Origin: Saccharina japonica
Lineage: Eukaryota > Sar > Phaeophyceae > Laminariales > Laminariaceae
Reading direction: 5' to 3'
DNA length: 64,000 nucleotides
NCBI GenBank assembly: GCA_008828725.1
Contig: MEHQ01002773.1
Span: 62,001-126,000, forward strand
Shown: positions 11,391-21,833 of the stretch, piece by piece
How the letters are laid out: each line of letters begins with the position of its first letter
Position numbering within the stretch: the first letter of the stretch is position 1
Program-made: the position numbers and the translations under genes
The notes under the pieces: generated by a model
The model's input: the letters and a program-made list of their open reading frames with translations, nothing else
Database searches by the model: none
What the model was told of the DNA's origin: nothing

Positions 11391-12450
11391 TAAAATACAG
11401 AGTAAACACCAAATGTTGTTATTAAACATAGGTAAATGTGAAGGTTTTTGTGGGTGACGGATATCCTATTTACTAGGGCCCCCCGCAATAGATTGAGATT
11501 TTATACTTTGCCAATGGTTGAAGCGCCGCGATTCGGTAAGGTTGAGAACGAGATGGTTGATTGGATGATCTGCGACGCGGGCTTTGCTGTGCAGAGAAGG
11601 AAACAGCAGTTAGCCCGTAGTACTTTCTGTAGGGCTATTTAATGCGGTGGAATTCATGTTTTGGCCGTGATTGGTGTACTCAAAAACCCATTTTGTAATA
11701 TGTCAGCATGTCAGCGTATATGTAGCTCGTATAGGGTTAGGGTTAGCCCCCACACGCATATATAGCTATACCACCAGCTGAGTACAATTGTACTAGGTAC
11801 ATATATACTACGTATGTTAGTATGATATATAATATCATCATGTACAAGATGTTCCGGCCATGGCGGTTATCCGGTTTAGCCGGTTCAACCGCCGGTTATT
11901 GGGTAACCGGTTTAACCGGGACGAAACGCCCCCGGTTGTAGAAATTTCGGCAGACACCTGAAAGGTTCGTGGTTCCCAAAAACCGCCGGTGAGCCGGTGA
12001 GTTTTCAAACGGTACCCACCTGTAGTACAAAATAATTATTTCCGCCCATGGTCACTCTCGCCGATCACTTGCGTTGTTGCCGCCAGATCGTATCAATCAC
12101 ATCCGGTTCTCAACCAGGTGCTACCTGAGCCACTCGACAGTACGACATCAAGAGCCAGCGAAGAACTCGTCTACAATCGAGGACACCAGCTGCTACTGCA
12201 TCATCACCAGGTGAGTGCGACCGGTCTCAGAATCGCTGACCGAGGCAACATGCACGCGTTGTTTCAAGTGTTTAACCCTATCCCGCTTTCCAGCTTCAAC
12301 ACGTATTTTACGTACACCAGGTATACAACACCGCCTTCTTGGGCTTTGTATTCATCTCTGGGGGAGTCTCAACCTTTCGCAGTGCTTCGTACTATATGTG
12401 GTCCTGAATGAGGTCCTCGAGGTTTCTACGTACTGCACTGAGCGTAGTAT
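11391..12450. other. Spacer with a CCGGTT-rich cluster at 11860-12010
   Basis: Positions 11860-12010 hold many short inverted phrases (CCGGTTTAGCCGG, ACCGCCGGTTATTGG, AACCGGTTTAACCGGG, CCGCCGGTGAGCCGGTGAG), resembling the subterminal motif clusters of TIR transposons. A similar cluster occurs at 53990-54130. No matching end was found for either, so no element is drawn. Two TTAGGG-like units at 11728-11740 are too few to call telomeric. Confidence 0.35.
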
Positions 12451-12840
12451 CTCTGTGTCGTAGTTTTGTGACCACAGAACTGGTACCTTTTTAGGATGAA
12501 GAATTGGCACGGACACTGGGTGTGCTGGATGTCGACGGGTAGAAAGGAAGGTTTAATGTGAAGAACACACAACACACACACGTACAGCATTGCATGGTCT
12601 GCTCTGCTTACTGCATTGCGGCGTAGAATATCTGTGTCGTAGTTTTGTGACCACGAAACTGGTATCTCTCTAGGATGAAGAATCGGCACAGACTTTGGGT
12701 GTGCTGGATGTCGACGGGTAGAAAGGAAAGAACACACACAGATTGTAGTATACCACGTGCATAGGATAAATAATCGGCACGGACACTGTATGTGCTGGAT
12801 GTCGACGGGTCGAAAGGAAGGTTTAATGTGAAGAACACAT
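12451..12840 (+). repeat. Three R repeats in tandem
   Basis: Copies at 12451-12582, 12631-12740 and 12762-12840 all carry GTAGTTTTGTGACCAC or its remnant, GATGAAGAATCGGCAC, GGACACTGGGTGTGCTGG and ATGTCGACGGGTAGAAAGG. They end in an ACACAC-rich tail after AATGTGAAGAACAC. The second copy lacks the TTTAATGTG step and the third lacks its 5' part. Confidence 0.75.
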
Positions 12841-13298
12841 CCACATACCAGGTACGGTGGTGCGTTTGGATCGAAGATGCGCTGCCGGGCCGGCGGAAGC
12901 GGTTGCAATCCATTTTCTATAGTTTTAGCCTTGGTTCTAGCGGACAGTTTCTTACCGTAGTATATACATACGAGTACAGCAATGCAGTTGCAGTGCAAGC
13001 GTCGAACAACTCGAAACTCGGTATACAGCATACAGCAACAACAACAGTAGCACTACGGGAAACTATAGTATACCCCAGAACCAAATATTGGTACATGAGT
13101 AAAAATACCAGGCATATATATTTCCTGGCTTTTGTCTGTACCGTATATACCCCCCCCCGGAATAGAGTTATAGCTGTAATTGCAATGTGGCGAAGTAGGT
13201 GCCCTCCCCTAATGTTGGCGACACCCACATGCCCTTGAGACCGTCAGAAAAATAACGGCATCCATTTTGTATACGAGTACCTGGTACACGTGCTACAC

Positions 13299-13650
13299 CG
13301 CCCCGGTAGTCTAGCAGGTAACGAAGTAGTCTATGTAGCAGGTAACCGCGAAGTCTGTTGAGTTTGAGGTCTATGGTTCGAGTCTCCGTGTATGGAGATT
13401 TTTATTCTCGAACGACACCAAAACTGTCGAGAGCGCCTATCTTATAGCGTGCGTACAGGTACAGGCGAAATTTGACGAGAGTCGACGTGGGAAGGTGCTG
13501 AATTATTCTCTCGATGAAAAAGCAAGGCACGTACGTGCCTTACTCGTGGTGAAGAGGGATGACAAGAGCCTACCGAGTGACCCCGGGTCTGAGTTACGAC
13601 TAAAGGAGAGAACAACAGGGCTAACATCATAAATGGGATGAAACAAAAAG
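13299..13650 (+). mobile_element. SINE family S, diverged copy
   Basis: The head GCCCCGGTAGTCTAGCAGG and B-box-like GGTTCGAGTC are present, with a small internal duplication of GTAGTCTANGTAGCAGGTAAC at 13306-13350. The body (GAGTCGACGTGGGAAGG, GACCCCGGGTCTGAGTTACG) and the end ATAAATGGGATGAAACAAAA are recognisable. Confidence 0.75.
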
Positions 13651-13659
13651 TATAAAAAC

Positions 13660-14340
13660 AAGGTACAGAGGCAAAAATGGAAATCGACGAGCGGTGGGAA
13701 TGTTCAGCCAGATCTATCCCAGTTATAACTTTATATTATAGAGGGGCGGTACCGAGTGAAGGGAAAACAGTACGTAGCTATGTACGAGTGAATAAACGAC
13801 ACGTCTGGCGATGGCATGTCGAAAGTACTGTTCGAATTGCACCCCGTGAGGGTTGACGGGAAAGTATAAGTGCTCGCGAAAGTAATAGCAACACTACTAC
13901 TTCCAAACATTTAAAAACAGACTGCATGCTCCACGTCGAGAGTACGCAGGAAAATGGACAATGGAAATTCCGACACCCCAGATGGCAAAACGAACAAGTC
14001 CGTAGTGTTTGTTCTTCATTTTCTCCCGCCGAGCTCGAGCACAGAAGGTACTTTTAGTGCGAAGGGTGCTACTCCTTTCCTGTCATTCTCAGTCTTGCTC
14101 TGTTTGCGTTGTTTTTCATTCCATTCAGTTCGTTTCATTTTATTTGATTTTATTTTATTGTCTGTCGCATCTCTGGGAGTAGCTCGACACTTTTTTTTTT
14201 TTGTGATGCTTTTGTTTAGTTGTTTGATTGTTAATCTGCTTCAGTTTGCTTATTTTCTACTATTTTGTTCATTTTCGCTTTTCCTACGATTTTTTATTAT
14301 TTTCTCTTATATGCACCTAGATTGCTAGCAGGGTAGGTCT
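13660..14340. other. T-rich spacer without recognised gene
   Basis: The DNA becomes strongly T-rich on the plus strand at 14090-14320, giving a Phe/Leu-rich open frame of about 124 codons from 13954 with no domain signature. I treat that frame as compositional. Confidence 0.3.
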
Positions 14341-14347
14341 TTCCTGT

Positions 14348-14780
14348 CGTACATGGCATTGCCTTGTCTGCTCTGCTTACTGCACTCCGCGTAGTATCTC
14401 TGTCGTAGCTTTGTGACCACAGAACCGGTACCTTTTTAGGATGAAGAATCGGCAAGGACACTGGGTTTGCTGGATGTCGACAGGTAGAAATGAAGGCTTA
14501 ATGTGAAGTACACACACCTATATCAGGTATGCTTTATGTGTTTCTTTTTCTTTTTTTTTTCTTTTTGTTTTCTCTTTCACGCAGCTGGATTGATAACAGG
14601 GTAGGCCGTACATGGCATTGCACTGCCTGCTCGGCTTACTGCATCGCAACTCAGTATCTCTGTCGTAGTTTTGTGACCACGTATCACTAATACCGGGTAT
14701 CTCTCTAGAATGAAGAATCGGGAACTGGGTGTGCTGGACGTCGACGGGTAGATAGGACTGTTTAATGTGAACACACGCAC
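14348..14780 (+). repeat. Two R repeats in tandem
   Basis: Copies at 14348-14518 and 14608-14780 extend the R family 5' to CATGGCATTGC and CTGCTTACTGCA, upstream of GTATCTCTGTCGTAG. They show that the full unit is close to 190 bases, with the usual GATGTCGACGGGTAG core and ACACACAC end. A T-rich spacer separates them. Confidence 0.75.
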
Positions 14781-14839
14781 CCAGTGGTCGTGCAGGTGTT
14801 TCAATTTTTGCTACGTATACATTCAACAAAACTAAAACC

Positions 14840-15187
14840 CTTTTTTTTTTTTTTTTCATCCCATCCATTATCTTCGCACTTCCGTCTTTCTCCCTCCCTA
14901 GTCGTAACTCAGATCCGGGGTCACAAAGTAGGCTCCTCTCCCTCCTCCCCCACTACGGTTCTTGCCTTGCATTTTTATCGCGAGAAGACTTCAGCCTTTC
15001 CTTCCCTCGTCGACTCGCATCGAATTGTGCCTACCCACGCTACTATTAATTGGCGCTCTCAGCAGTTGATTCCGTTTTTCATTTATTTTTGCAAATAAAC
15101 TCGAAAGTCCGACCCACGTGAGATTCGAACTCCAGACATCAACGTTCAGAAGCGTTCGAGGTTACCTCTAGACCATCGGGGCGACCG
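14840..15187 (-). mobile_element. SINE family S, full-length copy on the minus strand
   Basis: It starts with T16 followed by CATCCCATCCATTATCTTCG, then CGTAACTCAGATCCGGGGTC and GACTCGCATCGAATTGTGCC. It ends with the head complement GGTTACCTCTAGACCATCGG and GGCGACCG. The target side is flanked by R repeats on both sides. Confidence 0.8.
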
Positions 15188-15386
15188 ACACATTACGCAG
15201 AGTCGATTGTTATGCGATGAATATGTCATCATACAGGTTACGAACGACACGACATGCGCGTGTTGAACACGAGACAAATATATATATATATATAAATAAA
15301 CGTTTAAAAACCAATCGAAAACAAATAAAAAACAAAAACAAAACACATAATAAATGTGTGTTATTCACACCAAAAACATTTTTTTG

Positions 15387-15502
15387 TCGCGTTTGTGACC
15401 ACAGAACTGGTATCTATTTTGTATGAAGAATCGGCACGGACACTGGGTGTGCTGGATGTCGACGGGTAAAAAGGAAGGTTTAATGTGAAGAACAAACACA
15501 CG
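15387..15502 (+). repeat. Dispersed repeat R
   Basis: The copy runs from GTTTGTGACCACAGAACTGG through GAAGAATCGGCACGGACACT and GGATGTCGACGGGTAAAAAGG to AATGTGAAGAACAAACACAC. Confidence 0.7.
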
Positions 15503-15628
15503 TCCACATCCAGCAAATCCAGTCAGTGTCTGTGCCAATTGTCGATCCTGTTCGTTCGATAGGGGTTAAATCATGGGTCTGCTATGTCAGCGCTGACTAC
15601 CGTAAGCAGTCCAGTGGGGCAACCTTTT

Positions 15629-15855
15629 ATGTGTGCGTTCTTCACATTACGGTAAAAACCTGTCTTTCCTCAGGTCGACATCCAGCACACCTACTAATAC
15701 TGTCCGTGCTGAATCTTCAATCCTATGAATAGAGAGATACAAGACTTACTACAGCAGCAGTAGTTCTGCGTTCAGAAACCTATATACCACGTACGACGTA
15801 GGGAAACTACATTGTCATGCAGTAAGCAGAATGCACACTGCAACGCCATGTCGTC
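15629..15855 (-). repeat. Dispersed repeat R, minus strand, diverged
   Basis: The complement of the R end (GTGCGTTCTTCACATTACGG) is followed by GTCGACATCCAGCACACC and, further on, by the complement of the 5' part (CATGCAGTAAGCAGAATGCA). The copy is inverted relative to its neighbours and contains extra bases between the blocks. Confidence 0.6.
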
Positions 15856-16051
15856 ATGATGGGTACGACAGACACGACACACACGCGTTGTAAGAAAGAA
15901 GCTCAAAAGAAAAACCAATCGAAAAAACAAAAACAAATGTCGTATTATAAATATATGCGTATATATATATGATATGTACTGATACGTGCCATTCCGAACG
16001 AGATATTTCAGACAATACAAGTCAAGCAAATATTACCCCGACATGTGAAAC

Positions 16052-16480
16052 CGATCGCCCCGGTGGGCTATTACGGGAGGCGGTAGTAAATAGGTATAAC
16101 TATTGTTACGAAGTAACAGCAGTATGTAACGATATTGGTTTTCGTTTGCACCGTGGGGTGCCCCGGATTAATGGTATCCTCGTGCGACTAAATATACTTG
16201 ATTTCGTGAGTTCATATTCTACGTGGGTCAGGCGGTTGGCTTTTGAGTTTGTTTGCAAACGTTATTCATAACACGAAGTCAACTGCTGAAAGCGCCTATA
16301 TAGCAGCATGGGTATCTAGGCGCAATCGCATGCGAGTCGACGAAGGAAAAACAGGGCTGACGTCTTCTGGCGATAAAGAACAAGCGCTTTCTTTGGGACC
16401 CTGGATCTGAGTCACCTCTATCAATAGGGAGGCGAGAGGAAGGCAGGGCGAAGCTATTGAATGGGATGGGAAACAAAAAT
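16052..16480 (+). mobile_element. SINE family S, copy with insertions in the head
   Basis: The head GATCGCCCCGGTGGGCTA is intact but is then interrupted by unrelated DNA containing GTAATAGT-like and AAGTAACAGCAGTATG phrases. The body is reduced (GACGAAGGAAAAACAGGGCTG; GACCCTGGATCTGAGTCACC), and the end AATGGGATGGGAAACAAAAA is present. Confidence 0.6.
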
Positions 16481-16811
16481 CAAATATATACCTGGTATGG
16501 AGTATTGTAGATAAATATTGGCGGGGAGTAGACATAAAAGGATATTAGACTTTGCGCATAGGTTTCCTTGGTTTCCGTGGTTTTCTGCTTTCTGGAATGT
16601 TATGAGTGATCAACGTTGAAGCTCATGCTGCACATTCATTGTCGGATGGCAATAATAATACGTAATCATATAGACAGAGTGAGACCACGTATATACGAAC
16701 GAAAGGAAAAAACGGGCCGAGGGAGGCCAACCATGTTCACCCTCCAAGCAGTCACAGCACTCTGTAGTATGTACGAGCAGTATAGACCGGTGCTACGTAT
16801 TAGCCGTCTGT

Positions 16812-17035
16812 TGCAATCCCATGTCGTATTATCTCCGCCGTTCTTTTATCTCCGCCTCTTTGGTCGTGATTCAGATCCGGGGTCACTAAGAGTAGGGTAT
16901 TCTCCCGCCTCCCCACTACGGTTTTTACATGCCTTGAGTTTTACACGGCGAGAAGATTTCGGCACTGTCTTCCCTCTCCGACTTGCGTCGGATTCCGCCT
17001 ACCCACGCAACGAAGGCGCCCTCAGCAGCAATGAA
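16812..17035 (-). mobile_element. SINE family S, diverged minus-strand copy without head
   Basis: The complement of the tail (TGCAATCCCATGTCGTATTA) is followed by GGTCGTGATTCAGATCCGGG, GGTTTTTACATGCCTTGAG and CTTGCGTCGGATTCCGCC. It stops at GGCGCCCTCAGCAGC without the tRNA-like head. Confidence 0.55.
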
Positions 17036-17387
17036 TTGGTTCCTTTTTATGTTTTCAAATTAGATGCATTAATCTCCCACATTATATACGTGACAGCATG
17101 ACCTGCCTCCAAGGGAGCCATCGACATTCTCACAGACAAGCAGAGATTGCTGGGATTGCAGCATTTCTAGATTTGATCCGCTGGCTGGTACGCTACGTAT
17201 GAATTTTACTTGTTTTTATAGGGGTACCTGCTGTCGACTGATGATATCGATTGATTAATTTCACCAATATACACTCTCTCCCTACGGGAGCGATCACCGT
17301 CGTTCTCCCAGAGAAGCAGAGTATTGCTGGAATTGCAGCATTTCTTAATTCGATCGGCTGGTTGATACGCTTCGTAATTTTTGTATT

Positions 17388-17731
17388 TGTTTTGTTTTCC
17401 ATCCCATTTATTATCTTCGCACTTTTGTCTTTCTCCCTCCCTATTAATAGTCGCAACACAGATCCGGGGTCACAAAGTAGGCTCCTCTCTTTCCTCCCCC
17501 ACTACTATTAATAGGGTTCTTGCCTTGCATTTTTATCGCGCAGAGGGTTCAGCCTTCCTAACGCTCGCCGATCTTTATCGAATTTTGCTAACTCACGCTC
17601 TCGCGCTTTCAGCTAGTCAAGATATTTTTTGCGGGAAATATTCCCTACGAGCCTGCACTCGGAGAGGCTCGAACTCACGACCTTGACGCTAACAAGCGTC
17701 GTGGTTACCTGCTAGCCCACCGGGGCGACGG
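17388..17731 (-). mobile_element. SINE family S at the left edge of the inverted duplication
   Basis: A full-length inverted copy: tail complement CATCCCATTTATTATCTTCG, body complement with two small ATTAATAG insertions (17442-17450 and 17506-17515), then ACTCACGACCTTGACGC and head complement GCTAGCCCACCGGGGCGAC. The palindrome arm begins inside this element, at 17614, so only its head is duplicated in the right arm. Confidence 0.8.
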
Positions 17732-17761
17732 GCCGTATGTATGACTTTTACTTGCTTTTAC

Positions 17762-17960
17762 AGGTGTGTGCTCTTCACGTTGAATCGTATTTTCTGTCCG
17801 TCGACATCTCTCTAGGATAGGAATCAGGGCGGACACTTGGCGTACTGATGTGGTTGGGTAGCAAGAACGCGGGTGTAATGTAAAGACAACACACATCCAG
17901 CAAACCCAGTGTTCGTACCGATTCATCCTATAGTATAATAGAGAGATACGAACCTGGTAC
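17762..17960. repeat. R-like repeat, rearranged
   Basis: It contains R fragments in mixed order and orientation: GTGCTCTTCACGTTGAATCG, GTCGACATCTCTCTAGGATAG, AGGGCGGACACTTGGCG and AAAGACAACACACATCCAGC. It looks like two diverged copies facing each other. An equal segment lies in the right arm near 25990-26190. Confidence 0.5.
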
Positions 17961-18045
17961 CAGTTATACGGTCACAACCGCTGTCGACTTAATATATCGG
18001 TTGATTCATGTTGATGTACAGCAGTAGTAGGTATATATATATAAT

Positions 18046-18365
18046 AGTCGTACCTCTGATTCGGGGTCACACGGCAGACCCTCACCCCCCCTCCCTACCA
18101 CGGTTCGTGCCTTGCATTTTTATCACGAGAATGTTGCCGCCCTTTTCTTCCCTCGTCGACTCGCGTCCCAATGCTAAACCACGGTATGTGCCCCCGGCAG
18201 TTTCGCCACGGTGGGGCGTTCTGTCTCTCACAATCGTAGCCCACATCTCGGGTCACATAGCAGGCCTTCCTTCCTCCTCCCATCTACGGTTCGTGCGTTG
18301 CTTTTTTATAACGAGAATGCCGCAGTCGATTCTTCACTCGTCTACAGACGTCGAATTGCGGCTTC
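18046..18365 (-). mobile_element. Two SINE body fragments in tandem
   Basis: Two minus-strand pieces (about 18046-18180 and 18222-18365) share the order GGGGTCACA, CTCCCTACCACGGTTCGTGC or its variant, TTTTTATCACGAGAATG, and CGTCGACTCGCG or its variant. This is the complement of the SINE S middle. Both lack head and tail. They recur in the right arm at 25590-25733 and 25775-25909. Confidence 0.55.
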
Positions 18366-18618
18366 CAAGGACGGATTCCTGTGAAGAACACATACACGCC
18401 ATGCGCTCTCAGCAGTTGATTATTATAGCGTTTGCAAATAGAAGAAAACGTATCGACCTTGTGCAACCTTCGTACATAGCACTTGAGCCTTTCGACCCCC
18501 CGCACTTGAGCCTTTCGACCCCCCTGTGCAGTGGAGGTTTCGGAGCGCATATCGTCTCCATGTGTTTCACAGTAGTCGAGTACTACTGTAGTACTAATAG
18601 TAAACATACACTATACAC

Positions 18619-19379
18619 CAGGGCGTACAATAGGTGGTGAAATGTTGCGCTGCCGCACCTTTTTCTCGGAAAACCCGTTTTCTTCACAACGCACCGAAGG
18701 CATGGTTCGGCTTGCCGCACCACGCTTTTCTTGTGCCGCATCTTTTTTCGCCGGAGCAAGCCGGAGGCGAAATAAAATGTGCGGGCCCATATGTTCTTGG
18801 GTCTGTTTCGCCGCAGGCGAAAACAAATTGGGCGTGTTTTTCGCCGCAGGCGAACATATTTTATTTTTTTTTGTCTTGATTTCGTCTCAAGTTCAGTGTT
18901 TGGGTCTTGTTTCCTCTTTTGGCATAGAGTACTTTACTTCTTTTGAGAATTCGATTGAAACTGTTGCTGTTTTCCTATGCCTGAGGACGTTCCAGGCAAA
19001 CCAGGCCAGGGACACTGTGGCATGTGGCGCCTTTTCAAGCACCTCACATTTGCTGACGATATGTCTGATGCTTTTTAAATGTGATTTTATCCTTGTTTCT
19101 TCGCAAAATGCAGAACATTCTAAGGCAGCCGGCACCACGTATACCAGAGGATAAACCGAGCGGGTTAGACGCACAGTTTGAGTATATTGACGCATATATG
19201 GTAAAAAAACGGCCTCCGGTGGCCCTCCGGGTGCCCTCCAGCGGCCCTCCGGGTGCCCTCCGGGGGCCCCTGCGGGGACCCGCACGTCGCCTTCGGCGAT
19301 GTGGTGCGAGCCCGCACCACGGCCTCCACCTCGTGGTGCGGTGATTTCACCACGAGCCGGACGCCTATTTTACGCCCTG
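18619..19379. mobile_element. Non-autonomous hAT-like element B (761 bp) with 8-bp target duplication
   Basis: The left end is CAGGGCGTACAATAGG (18619-18634) and the right end CCTATTTTACGCCCTG (19364-19379), inverted with one mismatch in 16. The eight bases on each side are identical (CTATACAC at 18611-18618 and 19380-19387). An 8-bp duplication and the YARNG-type tip (CAGGG) are hAT hallmarks. Inside, several hairpin-forming words (TTTTCGCCGCAGGCGAAAA; GGTGCG/CGCACC pairs near 18650 and 19340) and a GGCCCTCCGGGTGCCCTCC tandem at 19210-19270 stand out. Open frames of 130-170 codons show no transposase motif. Confidence 0.85.
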
Positions 19380-19503
19380 CTATACACTATACACTTGTCC
19401 ACAAATCAAGATGAAGTTCTGCTCAGCAACCTTACTCAGACCAAACAATGCACGAGGTCACACACTCCCTTTATTGAACGCTCATACAGGCAACAACCAG
19501 TCA

Positions 19504-19600
19504 GTGTGTGTGTTCTTCACATTAAACCGCCCTTTCTACCCGTCGACCGACGTCCAGCACACCCAGTGTCTGTGCCGGTTCTTCACCCAGTACACCCACA
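19504..19600 (-). repeat. Dispersed repeat R, minus strand
   Basis: The complement of the R 3' half: GTGTGTTCTTCACATTAAACC, CTACCCGTCGACCGACGTCC, AGCACACCCAGTGTCTGTGC and GGTTCTTCACCC. It has a four-base GACC duplication in the GTCGAC core. It recurs in the right arm at 24354-24450. Confidence 0.7.
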
Positions 19601-20569
19601 GCAAGCTCGTGTCGCCCGAACTGTATTTACTTTCTTTGATCTGCGCTATGACATGCTGTACTTACTTTTTTCAAAACAAGGCTTCTTACATAACAATCCG
19701 ACAATCATCGCTCCTGTTGCCAATGGTCTTGGGATCGCTTTCATCGAGGCGATACGCCGTCAGGTGCAAAAACCTTGCGTATGCTACGGAGCAATCTAGA
19801 CGCGTTGACAGAGAGGAACACCTAAGACACGAAGACAAGACAAACACAACAAAGTAATAACAGGTACTGCAAACAAATGAAAACGAGATGTCGTGCCCTC
19901 CCTCCCCCCCAAGGGAGATGATATATAGAAAATAGTACTGCAGAACATTGCTAGTCTGTTTACTGCTTCCTACGTACGTACGTAGCCAACACCAGAGCTT
20001 TTGCGTCTGACACAATCAGGTACATTTTGGTAACAATAATTATCCCGACATCTGAAATAGATACGTATTATTTTGGGTAAAACACTATTTTATATATATG
20101 TACCTGAAACAGCTTTGGAGAAGAAGTCATTGTCTGGTCCCCTTTTTAGTTCCCTATAATATATATGTTGGGTCGAGGAACACCCCGAGAAAGGTTCCAG
20201 AGGCCTCTCCATCCAGCAAAAAGCAAAAACAGAAATGAAGCAGACATCAGACCTGCCTCTCTCTAGACAAGCAAGGCTGAATATTAAACAAATTATAAAA
20301 GGGCATTAGCCAAAAATAGGTACACCTACGCACTTTGAGCCATTTATAGGTACACTTAATATTGCACACCGGAAAAGGCTTACTGGGCCGCCTGATATTG
20401 GGCCTGCACTCCACTGTACCTATAAATGGCTCAAAGTACGCAGGTACACCTATTCTCGGCTAGTCAGTTTGCGTATCACCTATTTCTGGCTTCCACTGTA
20501 CCTATAAATGGCTCAAACGGTCACTTTTTTTAACTGAAATATAGACAGACGGCCACACCAGATGCCGGG

Positions 20570-20625
20570 ACTGTCAACCAGCCGACCGTACCTGTCAACC
20601 AGCCGGCCGAACCTGTCAACACAAA
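20570..20625 (+). repeat. 17-bp tandem repeat, CTGTCAACCAGCCGACC type
   Basis: Two to three copies of CTGTCAACCAGCCGRCCG(T/A)AC stand in line inside the Y terminal region. The complementary array at 21596-21660 has four related units, and 26550-26620 has three. Copy number therefore differs between otherwise near-identical Y ends. Confidence 0.75.
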
Positions 20626-21833
20626 ACGGATTTAATGTCAAGAACACGCACGCACACTCGACAGTGATCTAGATCGAAATAGCAGTGGAACCACCTACCG
20701 GTACAGCCGCCGTCACACCACCCATACTGTCTCGAGATGACAGCCAATCGTACCAGTACAACCACTGCACTCCGGAGNTTACCACGCATTACGTACAAGC
20801 GAGAAATCGTATCACGATCAATGCATACATATGATACGTGCCCTGTACCACGGATTTTATATGAGGAAGGTAATTACACGTATGACGATTGCGAGTTAGA
20901 TATGCGCCTCCGGGCAATTGCGGCTTGCTGCTTGTTGAATGGCGAGAGGAGTCGCCTTCGTGTGGGCGATCTGTCTCCGCCGCGGATACGGCGAGCCAAA
21001 CAACTCGAGCGAGGGTCGGCCGGGCGCTGAAAGCCCTTGCGAGCTTTGTCATGTGAAGCATTATTCGCGTTGTGCCTACACGGCTGTATCGTTCCACAGC
21101 GCAGTTCGTAGTATCCCTACCCATAACTAACAAGATGGCGTACCATCAGTCGTGCATAACGTGATGCCACTTTAAATTTCGGCATCATCTGTGATATGAG
21201 CACGTCTAGCGTGGCCCCGATGCCCATGCCACCACTGCCCCAGAGATTGTGGTATGGGTACACGATGAGTTAACTGCTGCATTATGAGGCGTGGCGGCGG
21301 TAGTAAGCAATTCACCACTACATTCACTCTTGGTAGTATTATACTGGCAGTACACAAGCGTACGTCCGCTACTTTACCTGTACGAGTACGTATAATACCT
21401 CTGTTAAGAACTACTGTAGGGCACAATAAGAACAAGAGACAAGCTGAGCTTCACGAAGAAATATNAAGAACTTCGTATATGTGGATTGGTATTAAATCCA
21501 AAAAAGCCGCGGACATCCAGTTTGTTAGGTGANGCTGTGTTGTCTCCGGCGTCACCTGCGTTCCGATTGTTTGGCAGTATTATCGGGCGTTTGTGTTGAC
21601 AGGTTCGGCCGGCTGGTTGACAGGTACGGTCGGCTGGTTGACAGGTACGGTCGGCTGGTTGACAGTCCCGGCATCTGGTGTGGCCGTCTGTCTATATTTC
21701 AGTTGAAAAAAGTGACCGTTTGAGCCATTTATAGGTACAGTGGGAGCCGAAAGTGATAGCATATGCGATAGTTACTGCGTACTTTGAGCATGTATAGGAC
21801 AGAGTGCAGCCCAATATCAGGCGCCCAGCAAGC

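Larger units (their letters stand above)
17614..20300 (+). repeat. Left arm of a large inverted duplication
   Basis: This segment matches the reverse complement of 23657-26341 nearly base for base (positions pair so that left + right is about 43955). Only scattered substitutions and small length changes in A/T runs are visible. The arm contains the head of a SINE, an R fragment, two diverged SINE pieces, a hAT-like element (18619-19379), an R repeat and a stretch up to element Y1. The match continues into the terminal inverted repeat of Y1, so the whole 17614-26341 interval can fold back on itself. Confidence 0.85.

Noticed and set aside
11725-11745. Interstitial telomere repeat
   Set aside because: Only two GGGTTA units are present.
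18642-19154. 170-codon frame (and its right-arm twin) as a gene
   Set aside because: It lies wholly within hAT-like element B, translates hairpin words (FAAGE repeats), and shows no transposase motif.
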